A stretch of 64,000 nucleotides of DNA. It comes from Agriotes lineatus (taxonomy: Eukaryota; Arthropoda; Insecta; Coleoptera; Elateridae). Under the pieces are notes generated by a model that was not told where the DNA came from, did not search any database, and saw only the letters and a program-made list of their open reading frames with translations. Below are positions 1 to 11,738 of this stretch, one piece after another. Each line of letters opens with the position of its first letter. Position 1 is the stretch's first letter. The DNA lies in NCBI GenBank assembly GCA_940337035.1, contig CALNHX010007426.1, forward strand, positions 1-64,000. Direction: 5' to 3'. The position numbers were made by a program, and so were the translations under genes.

Positions 1-134
1 CTGTATAATGATAACTATAACACAAACTTTTTTTAAATTGGATTATAAAATATATAACTTAATTTTCCCGACACTGTGTTGATGGTTTAAATTGTTTATT
101 TTATAATTTACACAGGTCCTTTAACTTCACGGAT

Positions 135-1345
135 TGCTATTTTTAATTTTTATATTTGTTTCTTTTAGATCTGTCAGAACAGCTCTCGCCAATTTTTCCC
201 TGGTCTTCCTCCCCTTTTCTTGTAATCCAGTACTATCCAGGCTATTTCCTTTGCTGTTCTCTTCCCTGCCATTCTTTCTATGTAACCTAGTCGTTTCAGT
301 TTTCTTGATTTTATCACCATATCAATATTTGGTTTCTTCTAGATGTCATAAAATTATTTCTCGTCATTCTTATGTATACGGCTTCAATTTTTTCTCTTCC
401 CACTCATCTTCTAATTATTTTCTTCTCCCATATCATTAATGTTTCTTGTGTATTTTTGTTTCGCATCCATATACAATGCTGTTGGTCTCAATACTGCCCT
501 GTTAATCCTTATTTTTGTATTTTTTGCTTAACTATTTCGACCTTAATAGGTGGTGCAGCGCTCTAGCACATATGTTAGCTTTGATCAGTCTCGCATCCAT
601 CTCTTTTTCTTCATCGCATTAACCTGATATTCTTGCCCTTGAGTATATAAAATCCTCTTCTTCTTGAAATGTCATTGTCCCAGTGGTTACTCTATCTTTG
701 GTTTAATTGTAATGCTATCTTATCTGCCGCTTCTACCATTTTTCTCGTTGTTTCCTTTAGCTATTTGTCATTTAGAGCTATTATGGCCACACCAACTGCA
801 TAGCCTATCACTTTATGGCGTTTATTCACTACGTATATGTCCCTCTCTAATCAATCGACTATCACTGGTAATTTTTTCTAGTTCCATATTAGACACTAAT
901 GTGAAGAGAGGATCTTCTTGCCTAAGTCCTGTTCTAATTACAAAGTCTTGTAATATTTTCCCTGCAATCCTTAAGTAACTTGTCGTTTTATTTAGTATCA
1001 TGTTTAGTAATCTTACCAATTTTGGAGATGTATCGAATTCCTTCATTATTTTTCTCATTCTCGATATTTTAACTAGAAGCAAGTTGTTAGTACTTCTTTC
1101 AGTATAAGGATTCTAACGGCTATTTCTCTTGCCTACCTCAATTCTGCTATGTCCTATTAGTGACCCTAGTATTGCTTCTACCCTTATTTTAAAATGAGTG
1201 CGACTACCACCTTGTAGGTAACGTTTAGCAAGGACAACCCTCTATAATTATTGCATTGTGTTTCATCCACATCTTTTAGGATGGATATTATTGCAACATA
1301 TCCTCAGCATTTTGGCTTATTTTCTTCTCTCCAAATTGTTTCAAA
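135..1345 (-). pseudogene. LINE reverse transcriptase remnant
   Basis: Translated on the minus strand, the block reads as a non-LTR retrotransposon RT in order. Near 1200-1300 there is a finger-domain stretch with CNNYRGLSLLN. At 822-1082 an open piece carries KTTSYLRIAGK followed by TGLRQEDPL, the family's GLRQGDPL motif. At 774-808 the catalytic strand reads GYAVGVAII where active enzymes have YADD, so both catalytic aspartates are lost. Further left, pieces resembling the LINE palm/thumb and a YGCET-like motif (here YGCETK) appear across several frames with stops. It is a dead, frameshifted copy. The clade is uncertain (RTE- or Jockey-like). Confidence 0.75.
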
Positions 1346-1760
1346 TTGAACTTTGAAATACAGAAAGAAATAAACGAGAAAGACATAGTGAAACACATAA
1401 AAGCACAAAGAATAGGATGACTAGGCCACATAACACGAAGTGAGAGAAAGACAGCTATAAAAGCAACAACGGAATGGAAACCGAGTGAGACAAGAAACAA
1501 AGGAAGGCCCAGATCGAGATGGATAGACGAGGTGGCAGAGGATTTAAAAATAATGGGAGTGAAAAACTGGAAAGAAGAAGCCATGAACAGAAAAACGTGG
1601 AAAAACTTAGTCGAGAAAGAAAAAACCCACCAAATGTTATGAAAAAGTAAAAATCACGAGGAAAGGGGACTAATCCACCCCAGAAAAGGGATCAAGGAAG
1701 TTCCTTTTGGAACGGCCAAAACCCAAACGGGTTGTGGAGCCTAAGAAGAAGAAGAAGGGC
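1345..1760 (+). pseudogene. LINE 3' end with (GAA)n tail
   Basis: The plus strand encodes the C-terminal tail typical of RTE/Jockey-type LINE proteins: IGxLGHITR, then KGRPRSRWIDEVAEDL, then GVKNWKEEA and WKNLVEKEKTH, ending at a stop near 1642. One internal stop follows RIG. A short 3' UTR leads to an AAGAAGAAG run at about 1742-1757, which looks like the element's microsatellite tail. The fragment abuts the oppositely oriented LINE body at about 1345, so the two lie head to head. Confidence 0.75.
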
Positions 1761-2230
1761 CTGATTGTATCTTTATTTTTCCCTCTTAACTGCTCTATAA
1801 AAATGTCGAATTTCTGTTTGTTTGTAATAGTATTCTGCCTGTTTAACCTTTTGTTTGGCTCTGGTTCTCTTTTTCTCTATGTTAATTATCTATAATTTAC
1901 CTAAAACAAATGATCAGAATTGCAGATCTTCTTCAACTTTTGCCAGTTTTGAATATTTTTAGATTACTTCTTCAATTTGTGCTTTTATACCTACTCGTCC
2001 TTCGGACTCGCGTGATTGCCAAACAATATATCTCGTGTAAACAGAAATGATTATTTGATAATCAAGAGCCCACTAGTTGTATTATATATGATCTCAGTGA
2101 GGACACGCATTCAAATCTGACGACATACTTGGATGAGATTTTTTTAAATTACTCGTTATATTATGTAACAAGAAACAATTAAAAGACGGCAACGATATGA
2201 TATCGGTCTAACTGCCCATGTTAATAGTAA
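1761..2230. other. No clear feature; short hairpin core
   Basis: AT-rich sequence with no supported gene. Around 2002-2016 is a small CpG-rich palindromic core (GTCCTTCGGAC) like those in the hairpin repeats elsewhere in this window. Confidence 0.4.
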
Positions 2231-2254
2231 TTAATTTACACAAAACTTTATTTA

Positions 2255-2495
2255 ATTTTATCTTCATCGGTGTAGTTATAGACTATTAACCAAATTAATT
2301 TTAGTATCGTCAAGTGCTTCATTACCGCGCTGAGTGCGGTAATGGATATTACCTCACTCTTTTTATTTAAAAAAATACATTGAACCAGAATTTATTAATG
2401 AAGATAAAATATTGAACAATATACGTTTGTTTATGGCACTTAACGAGACTCGTTTGATTAAATCAAACTTGTATCATTAATATCTATTACATACA
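2255..2495 (+). repeat. Palindromic repeat family A, copy 1
   Basis: Includes the short palindrome CATTACCGC...GCGGTAATG near 2321-2345. It then continues into sequence (AATACATTGAACC, GAAGATAAAATATTGAACAA, GGCACTTAACGAGACTCG) that recurs in the same orientation at 63690-63870. The two copies are diverged but clearly one family. No coding capacity. Confidence 0.8.
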
Positions 2496-4145
2496 TATGT
2501 AAATCTAGTAGACATAACCTTTTCCTATAGAAGTTCTATGTATACAATTCTTTTTGTTAATATTTTTTCAATACTTCTTTCCTTGTAAGACAGTTATTGT
2601 TATCGAATTTACTTTCTACTAGTCTAACTACAAATTCCTTCATTTTGAGTCCATATTTACTGCTGCTTATTTTATGTTGTATATAAACATTGATTATGTA
2701 TACTGTTTACAGTATTTAATATATATTGTTTGGAACTTTCTGCCTAGACCGCGTCGCCTTTGTCTATAAACACCCAGCAACATTTTGACTTTGTGTCGAT
2801 ATGAAGCAAAACTTTTTACAATAATTATGTGTGTCGATATCTTGTAAACTCTTACAAACCACCAAATCACTTGTTCGAGTAGTTCTCTACCTTGCACAAA
2901 TGATACGTGAACGTGAAGCTGTAGAACTAAAAAAAATCCGTACAATATAGACAGCGAAGCGTTTTAGAATTAATTGAAAGCCTTTCATTCCTCGGACCCA
3001 CGCTCTTCAGCCGATCACACGCCGCCGATTCCAAGTGCACTAAACTAGAGCATTACGTCATTATGACGTTTCACACGCCCGGCACAGAACGCTTTAAATG
3101 CCATCACCTCTACAAACTCTAAAGAACTTTGACTATGAGGATACAATCTAAAATATCTTGCGAAACGTTGGTTATTATGGGTTCTTAAGCAGCAAAGAGT
3201 CAAAATTCGCCTATAATTTCTGTTTACAAAATTCTGTCACCAACACACATAACTAAAGCAAAAATATTTTCTTGGGTTCTAAAAGTTTAAGACACACGAA
3301 GCCAAAAATTGTTGGGTCAACTACTTTAACTGAAGTTTGATGTTTAGAATTGGCATCAATCTCGCTTTTAATTTCTTCTATATTAAACCGCCAACGAATA
3401 CTGCTTTTAATCAACAAATTTCAAATGCGCTGAATTTATAAACAATTATTGTAATGGCTATCGCAATAATGCGAAAAATTTCACGGCCAGAACCGGACTG
3501 GGTGTCATTTCCGTTACACTTCCGAAACCAAAGCTGCACGTAACCGTAAAGCACATACTTCAGCTGAATTTAAGCAATCGTGCAGCTCTCGTACCAGCTA
3601 GCGTTGCATCTGCACAGACCAAAGTAGTATAATAGGCTGGTAACAAGTACGGGATAATTACTGGTTTCCGCATTCACCACTGGCTAGCGTATTCCAGTCA
3701 CCCATTGTCGTTTCCGATGACACTGTTGACCCATTCTCCGGGTTTTGTATTCTGCTCCACCGTTCATGGTTCCGAGTACCTGATTTGAAATAGCTATCCA
3801 GCACTTTTAGCTACTGCCCACTTTCTCCTCGAATTCTCCGTTATAAGCCTGGAGTGCATTAGGTAAAGTTTACTGAAGGCTCGGAAACTCGTCTGCGCCT
3901 TAAAACGATCAAATTCCGGATTCGACGACTGAGAATGAGAAAACCTATTCTCCTGCTCACGATCTTGCATTGAATGAATGTTATATTAAATTTGACAATT
4001 ATAACCACATGTAGAGTACATACGTAGTACAAAATAATCAAGATATTAAAACAAAAACATTTTCCAGTGTATTAATAGAAACTCAAACGTTAATACAGGA
4101 CATTCACTATATATATATGTATATGCAATTATTACTAAAATATAT
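2496..4145. other. No gene seen; partly GC-enriched single-copy DNA
   Basis: No supported coding region. The part at about 2980-3130 and 3480-3900 is visibly richer in G and C and more complex than its flanks, and I saw no repeat partner for it in the window. A perfect 15-mer palindrome with bZIP-like half-sites (ACGTCATTATGACGT) lies at 3055-3069. It could be regulatory or intronic, but nothing proves this. Confidence 0.35.
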
Positions 4146-4159
4146 AATTGTGTACTTGT

Positions 4160-4392
4160 ACTTTTGCAGGAAGTAGTCTTGAAAGAAGGATGATTAATCG
4201 TTTTATGCACGATGGTTTTCCGCCTTATTTTGCCCCAGAAGTCAAGAAGTTGCTTGAACTATTTCGAATTCTTAAATTTATGATGAAAAGCACCCTCTTA
4301 AAACGCAATTTCGGATCAATATTTGCTTATTTTGTTGTGAGTTGTCTCGCTGAGAAGTATGAAACACAATTTTCCACACCCTCTATATAAAA
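4160..4392 (+). pseudogene. Tc1/mariner-like transposase fragment
   Basis: The plus strand reads RMINRFMHDGFPPYFAPEV, matching the block around the second catalytic aspartate of this transposase group (usually ..HDGAPPHF..). About 20 residues later the similarity stops. The segment then ends in an ACACCCTCTATAT-type terminus resembling mariner inverted-repeat ends. Too short and truncated to be functional. Confidence 0.6.
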
Positions 4393-4935
4393 AAATACCA
4401 TCTAAGTTTAATATTTAATAATAATTTTATCAGCTAGCTAGAAATCTGAAAGAAGCACCATCTCAGTCGGATTTTATATTCTAATTGATATTAATTTAGG
4501 CCACATTAAAGGTCTCTAGCCATAATTACTTACTAAGAGCTGTTTCTGTAAAATTACATGCTATTTTCTAAATTTATTTTTTTATTAGAAAAGATGACAA
4601 TGTTACCAGGTTTCGTGTCCATTTTTAACTCACTTCATATTTTCTACTTTTCCCAGTGAATTGGAGAAAGTAAAAACGGCTGACCTACTTATTCCCAAAA
4701 ATTAACAATTCAGAACAACACGTGCGGTATGGCAACGAATTAATATCCACAATAGTAGGTAAAAGTGAATAGTTTATTGGCCAATTATTTTAAATTTGCA
4801 GCGGTTAGATCTATTCTTGCAACAATTATAGGAGAATCGTTTAAACGAAACTTTTAAAAGGTGCAAGTGCAGCATTTAAAGCAATTTTCCGACATCATTG
4901 TTCAGTAATTATTTAAAGTTAAACCTTTGTGTCCG
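4393..4935. other. No recognisable feature
   Basis: AT-rich, no coding signal and no repeat partner noticed. Confidence 0.4.
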
Positions 4936-4939
4936 TTGC

Positions 4940-5345
4940 ATACAACATTCTATAATAGATATTTATGCATTAAGGGAGATATGAATATGTTTTTTTCCCT
5001 GAGGTTGACATGTGTTACAGACCGAGGTCTGTAAGTCAACCGAAGGTAAAGAACATGAATATCTCCCGTGGTGCATACAATATTTTATCTACTAGCATAT
5101 TCGTAAAATAGTATGAAATTTCAAAATGTCATAATGACATTTCAAATTAGAATATGTAAGTAACATCAAGGATTGCCTCATTGTATGGTTGCTAAGACGT
5201 TAATTGTAGTTGCATTGTTACCATGAGTTTGAGGGAGAAATAATTTGACAAGTCCCTTGGAAGTTATGAGTAGCTTTTCATATTTTGTTTCTATGACGAA
5301 AATGTACAATATCATGTTGCTAGTAGATAATATAAAATTAAGCGT
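4940..5345. repeat. Foldback element with CpG-poor arms
   Basis: A hairpin at about 4974-5067 pairs GGGAGATATGAATATG with its reverse complement; the inner arms are GGTTGACA and CAGACC, and the loop is GAG. Immediately after, the boundary motif CGTGGTGCATACAAT (5067-5081) leads into TATTTTATCTACTAGCA, whose inverted partner TGCTAGTAGATAATATAAA lies near 5318-5337. An additional internal palindrome, AATGTCATAATGACATT, lies near 5124-5140. This is a compound inverted repeat, probably a non-autonomous DNA element. Confidence 0.65.
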
Positions 5346-5620
5346 GGAAAAAGTAGATATTATAGATTTATAAGTTCGCCTAATCTTGTAACTTATTTAC
5401 AACTCTACGAACATTTATAAAATATTATTTTTAAAATGCCAAAAATTTCAGAAGTACACCACCATTGTCAAACTGTGCGGATATTGCACTTGATAAGGCG
5501 CTTATAGCAAATCATTAGTATAATAAATTCAACTCCTAAACCCAATGATGACAAAAATACAAATTATTACTCCGAAATTGGAAAAATAGTAGTTCTCAAG
5601 GTAGATACGTACATATGCAC
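5346..5620. other. No recognisable feature
   Basis: AT-rich DNA without a supported gene or repeat. Confidence 0.35.
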
Positions 5621-5624
5621 TAAG

Positions 5625-5930
5625 GGAAACATATTAATTGTTTACTGTTTGCCGACGACATTGCACTACTCCAGAAAAATTAAGATGTGCCGCAACGCAC
5701 ATACCAACAACAAGAACTATGGCTTTCCATGGTAAATACCCTATCGAGTCAACAATTTGTATAAACAAGAGATCTATCGAGCCAGTTTTCCACTTCATCT
5801 ACCTTGGATGGAAGTATTCCAGAAACATGTTTGGAACTATTTGAAGAATTCTTCGCAACAAAACCAGGAAGGAGGCTCAAATTAAATTACATAAGACAAT
5901 GACAATTCCTGTGTAGTGAAGCTGTGCCAT
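5625..5930 (+). pseudogene. LINE reverse transcriptase fragment
   Basis: One plus-strand frame reads LFADDIALLQ, the RT catalytic FADD strand, at about 5643-5672. After a frameshift or deletion, the next frame (5638-5844) reads TMAFHGKYPIESTICI and FIYLGWKYS, which match the thumb region and the KYLG-type motif of Jockey-like LINEs. The sequence KTRKEAQIKLHKTM follows beyond a stop. It is a short decayed piece, with no terminus identified. Confidence 0.65.
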
Positions 5931-5934
5931 ACTG

Positions 5935-6945
5935 CCTGAAAACTTCAGGAATTACTGTTCGCAGTTAAGAGTGTAAAAATCCACTGGTAACACTAATAAA
6001 AGTATAAATTCGGAGTGCGACGGTTCTACTGAAAGCGTCAAAATCATTTTTGTGCTTGCAGTTAAGAGATATCTTTAACGTCAAGTTTGATTTGTGTCGT
6101 TACGCAAAGAACCTAAAGAACTTTCCAAACGTCGCGCTACAGTCTGTAAACAGCTGGCATCTCGGGTCATCACAGTATTATCTCCATCTACCCCTTTGGC
6201 GTAAACCTAATTGTAGGCAGCAATGAACCAAAGAATAGGCAGAAGGAAAGTGAGAGCCAACCCTGCTGGACAATAAGGCCATAAACTTAGGCGAAAGTGA
6301 TGATTTCAACCCTCAGCCTTGGGCGGCTGGACACCTATTGCATCCAAATAATAGAGAACCCTATAAACAGAGACACTCATTCAAAATCATTGCTTCTCCA
6401 TCCGTCTTGCGTCACTCTGGTCAAGATAAGAACGCGAGTCAGGTGTCTCCTTAGCTTTTAATTATCTAGTTAAATTTCGGCATTCGTTATACGTAATTCG
6501 CTTTTCGTATTTGTAATTTTATGTGTTTGCAATTTATGTTTGTAATTTGTATGTTTTAATGAAAATAAAATGATTGTTAGTGTTTTCCACATTTGTTTAT
6601 ATCGCGTTGGACAAACCAAATTTCTAAACCGGTATTGCTGTGCGGTAGTTAAACCTGGGTGGTAAAACAGAAAGAATATTTTCTATCCAAGCTAGTAAGA
6701 TGGAATTTCTAAGAGCTGTAGAAGGATATAACAGGGCTAGAAAATAAGTAGTGATGTTATTCAACAAAATATAAATATAACACCAATAACAAAAATCATT
6801 AATAACCAAAAAGAAGAACTGAGAAGCACCCGGAGAGGGGTGGAGAGGGTGGAAGACCAAATGATACCCAAATTGCTTACCCAATTTCTATTTTTGAACA
6901 TGTCAATTAGTATTTTTAGTTGCCCATTTTTTAAAGTATAAATTT
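5935..6945. other. Unassigned; possible LTR- or promoter-like module
   Basis: No gene is supported. At about 6358-6575 the sequence has CCCTATAAACAGAGACACTC (TATA-like), a GC-richer stretch, then GAAAATAAAATG (AATAAA-type signal) followed by a GT-rich stretch. That spacing resembles the R/U5 part of a retrotransposon LTR, but I found no second copy and no clear TG...CA ends. Confidence 0.25.
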
Positions 6946-6949
6946 AGTA

Positions 6950-7443
6950 CACAGGGTGTCCCAGGTAAGAGATATGACGTCATGTAGGTTTTTTTTTAAT
7001 GGAACACCCTCTATATTGTACCATTTTCAAATTGTACGTTGAAAACTGAACACTTTTTGTAAAACCAACTATATCTCTAAATTCAGCGGTTTTCGAAATA
7101 TTGACGTTTGAAAACATTGATATTGTTTTTTCTGACTTCCGGTCAAAAAATTGACATTTCTGGTTGAATCGAAAAATAGCATCAAGTGATAGCTCGTAGA
7201 AAACTGAGATACGAAAGTGCAAAAAGTTTCGCTTTAATTGAAACCGTTTGGTTTTTACAGCTGCGTAAATGTTCCAAATCTTCAATGTTCAAACGTCAAT
7301 ATTTCGAAAACCGCTGAATTTAGAGATATAGTTGATTATACAAAAAATTTTCAGTTTTCAACGTAGAATTCGAAAATGGTACAATATAAAGGGTGTTTTA
7401 TTTAAAAAAACCTACATGACGTCATATCTCTTACCTGGGTGTG
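6950..7443. mobile_element. TA-flanked MITE with ~160-bp inverted repeats
   Basis: The ends read CACAGGGTGTCCCAGGTAAG and, inverted, CACACCCAGGTAAG. The arms continue as near-perfect inverted repeats (GATATGACGTCATGTAGG, AATTCAGCGG, CGAAATATTGACGTTTGAA) to about 7110 and from about 7284. TA dinucleotides flank both ends (6948-6949 and 7444-7445), as expected for Tc1/mariner-type insertion. No transposase is inside, so it is non-autonomous. Confidence 0.85.
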
Positions 7444-7529
7444 TACCAACTTTTTACTAATTGACATGTTCGAGCGTTTTTCCGATAATGAAATATCTGA
7501 ATTTTAAATGAATTTGTGCAAGACTTTAT

Positions 7530-8400
7530 GAACTCATTGTATATTATTTCCTAGGTTTCTCACGTTTTTTTTTTTTGGGAGGGAGTTCGTCTTCCATCCA
7601 TTCTTTGCAAGTGCGCATACCATAGCTACTGCTTCCCTTCCATAGTATATAAAATGGTCCCCTCTATTTTCAGTTCGTCTTGTTTCTTCTTCGCGAAAGT
7701 TTTGCAGTCTCAATATGTCCAACTACAACGCCATTCTCCATGGCAGTAATTCTTGCTTTGTGAAGATGTTAAATATTAAAATTTTTGGTAATTTTTAATT
7801 CATACAGTACCTAATTCTGTGTCTTGACCTTTCTCACCTATGAACAGACTTTCAGTCTTGTTCATATTTATTTCTAGACGCCAGTTTTTGTATTTTTCCT
7901 GTAACTTTTCTCATATGTACCTGGAATCATTTTAATCAATTTAAAATTACTACCATCTGATCAAGCATAGAAAGTGCCATTTCCAGGAAAATGCCACCCC
8001 GTGTTTCTGTGTCGCAGCTATGGAGAATTACTGTAGTAATTTTTTGGAAACTTCAAATGCTTCACATATGTTTCCCCATTTTCATTCTTTTTAACTTGAA
8101 GTTATATTAAGACCACTTGGAATTAGTACGTATCATATGTCTAATGTAGGTCAAGTGTATTAGCACTGACTGATCCCTTTTCTATAAATTGTCTTTGCGT
8201 AAAGATGTTATCAGTGCATGATCTACTTGATCGAAAGCTACTTTTTTCTTCGGGCTCTACAAACTCCAATTTTTTAAGATTCCCCCATATACTCTCGCCA
8301 TTGTCGAAATCACAATAATTCCACGATCATTTTCACACTCCATTTTGTTGCCCTTTTTATAAAATAAATGTAATATAAGAGGTCTTCCATTCAAATGAAC
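7530..8400 (-). pseudogene. LINE endonuclease/RT remnant
   Basis: On the minus strand, 8370-8250 reads CENDRGIIVISTMARVYGGIL, the RT finger motif (usual form C.NYRGI.L.S...K.Y). Later, near 7925-7845, EINMNKTESLFIGEKGQD matches the thumb motif (NxxKTE). At 7534-7722 an open piece begins MDILRLQNFREEETRR, which loosely resembles a LINE endonuclease start but lies downstream, so the order is rearranged or this piece is separate. Many stops and frameshifts. Confidence 0.6.
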
Positions 8401-9745
8401 CAGATGCTCGATTTAGACATTTATTAAACAAAAGCACAAGAATCGCATGTGGAACGGTCGGTGCGGTCTTGGTAAATTAGATGCAAGAAAATTACCTTAA
8501 TTGATCCAATAAATGCCCATTACAGAGTTGCTGTGAAAGCGAAAGGCATGTCTTAGAAAATATTTCTAATTAGTACAGGTAAATCAGTTGTCATGCTACG
8601 ACGGTAATTGATAGATTAAAAAATGTATTCATGAAGGCGGTGACCACTTTCAATATTTATTACGACGCCTGATTTATTATTAAACAATTTGAAAAGTTGT
8701 TAGTTGTGCGTATGAGTATGACCAAGTCAGGTTTAATTGCTCGTAACTTCTCATCGCCTGCCTAGATTAGAAATTTAATGCATCACGTTGTATAAAAATC
8801 AATTTTAAGCTATCGTTATTTTAGCTAGAGAAGAGTAGGCTGAAAGCAGGCAAAGAGGCCATATTATGTTAATGAGCTAATCCTGATTGCGTTGCAGTTG
8901 TTGAAGTGATACTTTTCTTTTCCGTGGAGGCTTGTCGGTGTTTCCCCGAATATTGACAATTTTTAAGCCGTGTTTACACGAGTGTTTGTCACTCGACCAC
9001 TCATTTTGAGCAGCTCCCCATAATGGAAGGCTTTAAACATTAGACACAGCATTTAAGTCGTAACGTCACGTTTACGATGTCTTTCCAGCTTCGGCTGTCA
9101 GCTGAATATACCACCTGTAGTATTATATGCTCAATATAACTTTACAATTGTACCATTGTGTTTACTTGTATTTTGTAGAAGCGTATGCAGTTGAATTTTT
9201 AAGCCAATTAAGCACCAGCAGGTGAGCAGATAAGTTTATGCAGCCATCTAGACTTCAACCTCGTCCCGACGCCTCAACCGTCGTCTTCTGGCCTGGAGGG
9301 CGCTAAACTGCTAAACACATCTTTAGGCGAGAATTTCCAATTCAGTTCTACGTCTCTACCGAATTGACTTTTACGCAGAATTATCTACCCTTTCAGAGTG
9401 AATCCCCATTCGTGTCTTACTAAAGCAAGTGTAACAGACTTCACAAATGTTTTTATTCTTTTACAAACTTTTCTCATCTCAAGAATATACAAGGTAAGAT
9501 AGAATTGTTCCACCCATATTTTATTGTGACTGTGGCACATAATAATTGTCTAACTGTACTACTGAAACGTCTCGGTTGTTGCAAAACGAAATAGCCTTTT
9601 AGAAAACATTGACGCACTTTAAAGTAAATTTTGGGGAAGAGTTGAGTTTTCCAAAACTGAAAAGGGAAACCTCTTTTGAATACACGTACGTACATGGAGC
9701 TATTGCGTCTCCGGTATAATCATTATGTGACAACTCAAAATCAGT
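8401..9745. other. No gene seen
   Basis: AT-rich to about 8950, then a GC-richer single-copy-looking stretch (about 8960-9420) with no open frame or repeat partner in the window. The last bases before the retrotransposon are the CAGT target-site copy at 9742-9745. Confidence 0.4.
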
Positions 9746-11710
9746 TGTTAAGTCATTTTGCTATTTCAGATGCTTAATTGCATTTCACGCCGTTAGTTAG
9801 GTCATTTTGGTATTTTGAATAGCCGCCTAAGCTTAGAGCAGCGCGCCCGTATGCTAAGCCCTTTTAGCTCTTTATTTGGCTCCATCGCCTAATTCCAGAA
9901 TCACGATTTCGCACATAGTTAGCCTAAAAAGCAGTATTTGTCGTCGGTTGGAGCTCTCCTCTGATGGCGTTTTTCTGAATTCTGAATAGCACGCTGTGGC
10001 GGCGTGATACCAGCGTGGCCCGCATTGGTTTGTTTCATTTAGCACGCGGTGGCGGCGTGATACCAGCGTGGCCCGCATTGGTTGGTTTCATTTCATCGCC
10101 TTGCGATTCGCTGTGGTTTAGTCACGTGGGGGACGCGGCGAAGGTGACCTTTTGCCAACGCTTCCCTCGGGCATTGAGCCGAGAGCCGTCGTTAAAACAA
10201 GAGGTCGGATAGTGTATGTGAGTTCGTGCGGCGCTCCCGCCATTATGGCGGGGGCGTCAGTCGTTTTCCCGTCGGGTGCTGCTTCAGCAGTTATGTTGCG
10301 GGCGTTTTCGCCTTGAAGGCAGTCTGCCAGAGCCCGTGGCAGAGAGAGCTTGTGTGTGGTGGTGGTGATTCGAAATTTGTCGAGTGATCTTCGGCGTAAC
10401 GTGGGTGTTTTGGAGCCCAGTTCCTGCTACTATTAGTGAGGGGTCGTGCCCCCTTCATCTCGACCTACGAGGATTTGGTTCAGCAGAACGAGTGAGGCCC
10501 CCATCATTTTCGTCGTCCCGTTGTACGCGTCTTGACGCGTCTCCCGTCGCCATTGAGGCGGTTATGCATTCACCCCCTTTCGCCGTTGTAACACCGAAGG
10601 TACCTACCACCTACGATTGCAGCTCGTCGCAACTCAGCTGTACCAGGCTCCCTCGCCGCCCACGCATTAAGGTATGTGCCTTTAACCTGATTACCGCTGT
10701 GAACGCGAGTGTTACTCATTACTACTCATTACTACGCTAGTGTATTCATTCAGACTGCAGACAGTTCAGGCCGAGAAGGCTAATGTAAATCGTCGCTGCC
10801 CTTGCATAAGGCAATGTGTGTCTTTGTACCTATTCATTACTACGCTAGTGTATTCATTCAGACTGCAGACAGTTCAGGCCGTGAAGGCTAATGTAAATCG
10901 TCGCTGCCCTTGCATAAGGCAATGTGTATCTTTGTACCTATTCATTACTACGCTAGTGTATTCATTCAGACTGCAGACAGTTCAGGCCGTGAAGGCTAAT
11001 GTAAATCGTCGCTGCCCTTGCATAAGGCAATGTGTATCTTTGTACCTATTATTGCTGTTCACTAATGTTCAACATCTGTCGTTAAGCTTAGAGCGCGCGT
11101 GCCAGCTGGTGCCCTTAATTATAGAGTAAGGTTAGATACAGGGCGACGCATTCTGCTACCCCATTGTAACTCGAAGTGAAATATATGATTGGTTAGTTAA
11201 GGGAACTATTGTTTGTTTCGGTTTGTGCATGTTCTGTTGCAGATAGACGCCCTTTTATTGTACGAATTATTGTACGACGGAACGAGGAAGCTGTGAGCGT
11301 GCAGGTGAGTGAGACAGCTGCGTAGTCGTGGTCGGATGGACACCTAATCACAATCCTTGCTTAAGGCAATCCCGAAGTTGTTGTTTGACCTTGCAACTCT
11401 TGCATAATCTTATTGGCGGAGTATTTTTGCATGCTTCGCTCCCGTCTAACCGTCCAGGCCCGGTTAGCCGGGTTAAGACAGGCTTGGTGGCGCCCTCATA
11501 ATTTCGACATACCCTGTATATATTATGCCACAACGCGCTTGCCCAGAACGTATCGTGTGACTCACGCCCGACTCCCTGAGCGTTCCAGCCGTGGCCTATT
11601 AGCCTATTTCGAACCGATCTCAGGGCAAGTGTGTCATGTTTTCAGGACTGATTCCGTGGTGCGATGCTCACCTTGGGTGGGTGTCGTAAAGTCCTTTTTA
11701 TACCGTAACA
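9746..11710 (+). repeat. 5' LTR, 1965 bp
   Basis: Contains a 53-bp tandem duplication (9988-10040, 10041-10093), an inverted GCCATTATGGC motif near 10240, and three 108-bp tandem units (10741-10848, 10849-10956, 10957-about 11050). The open frames across it translate the tandem repeats and show no known domain, so I treat them as incidental. Splice-like signals occur: AAG|GTATGT at 10671, and a 62-bp segment at 11243-11304 bounded by TTGCAG and CAG|GTGAGTGAG. Confidence 0.9.
10741..11050 (+). repeat. 108-bp tandem repeat inside 5' LTR
   Basis: Three units start at 10741, 10849 and 10957 with TGTATTCATTCAGACTGCAG. They differ by only a few bases. The unit length is a multiple of three, which explains the 36-residue periodic open frame. 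Confidence 0.92.
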
Positions 11711-11719
11711 GGCTAATTT

Positions 11720-11738
11720 TGTCGCTCAACGCGGGGCT
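11720..11738 (+). promoter_or_regulatory. Primer-binding site, tRNA-Lys-like
   Basis: TGTCGCTCAACGCGGGGCT lies 9 nt inside the 5' LTR. It matches 16 of 19 positions of the primer site complementary to the 3' end of tRNA-Lys (TGGCGCCCAACGTGGGGCT, recalled from known Lys-primed elements). Confidence 0.65.

Noticed and set aside
134..566. Phe/Leu/Ser-rich frames near the left edge
   Set aside because: They are antisense shadows of the minus-strand LINE remnant.
10384..11129. Open frames of 118 and 129 codons in the LTR (and their copies in the 3' LTR)
   Set aside because: They arise from a GC-rich LTR and a 108-bp repeat that is a multiple of three. No domain is present, and they lie in both LTRs.
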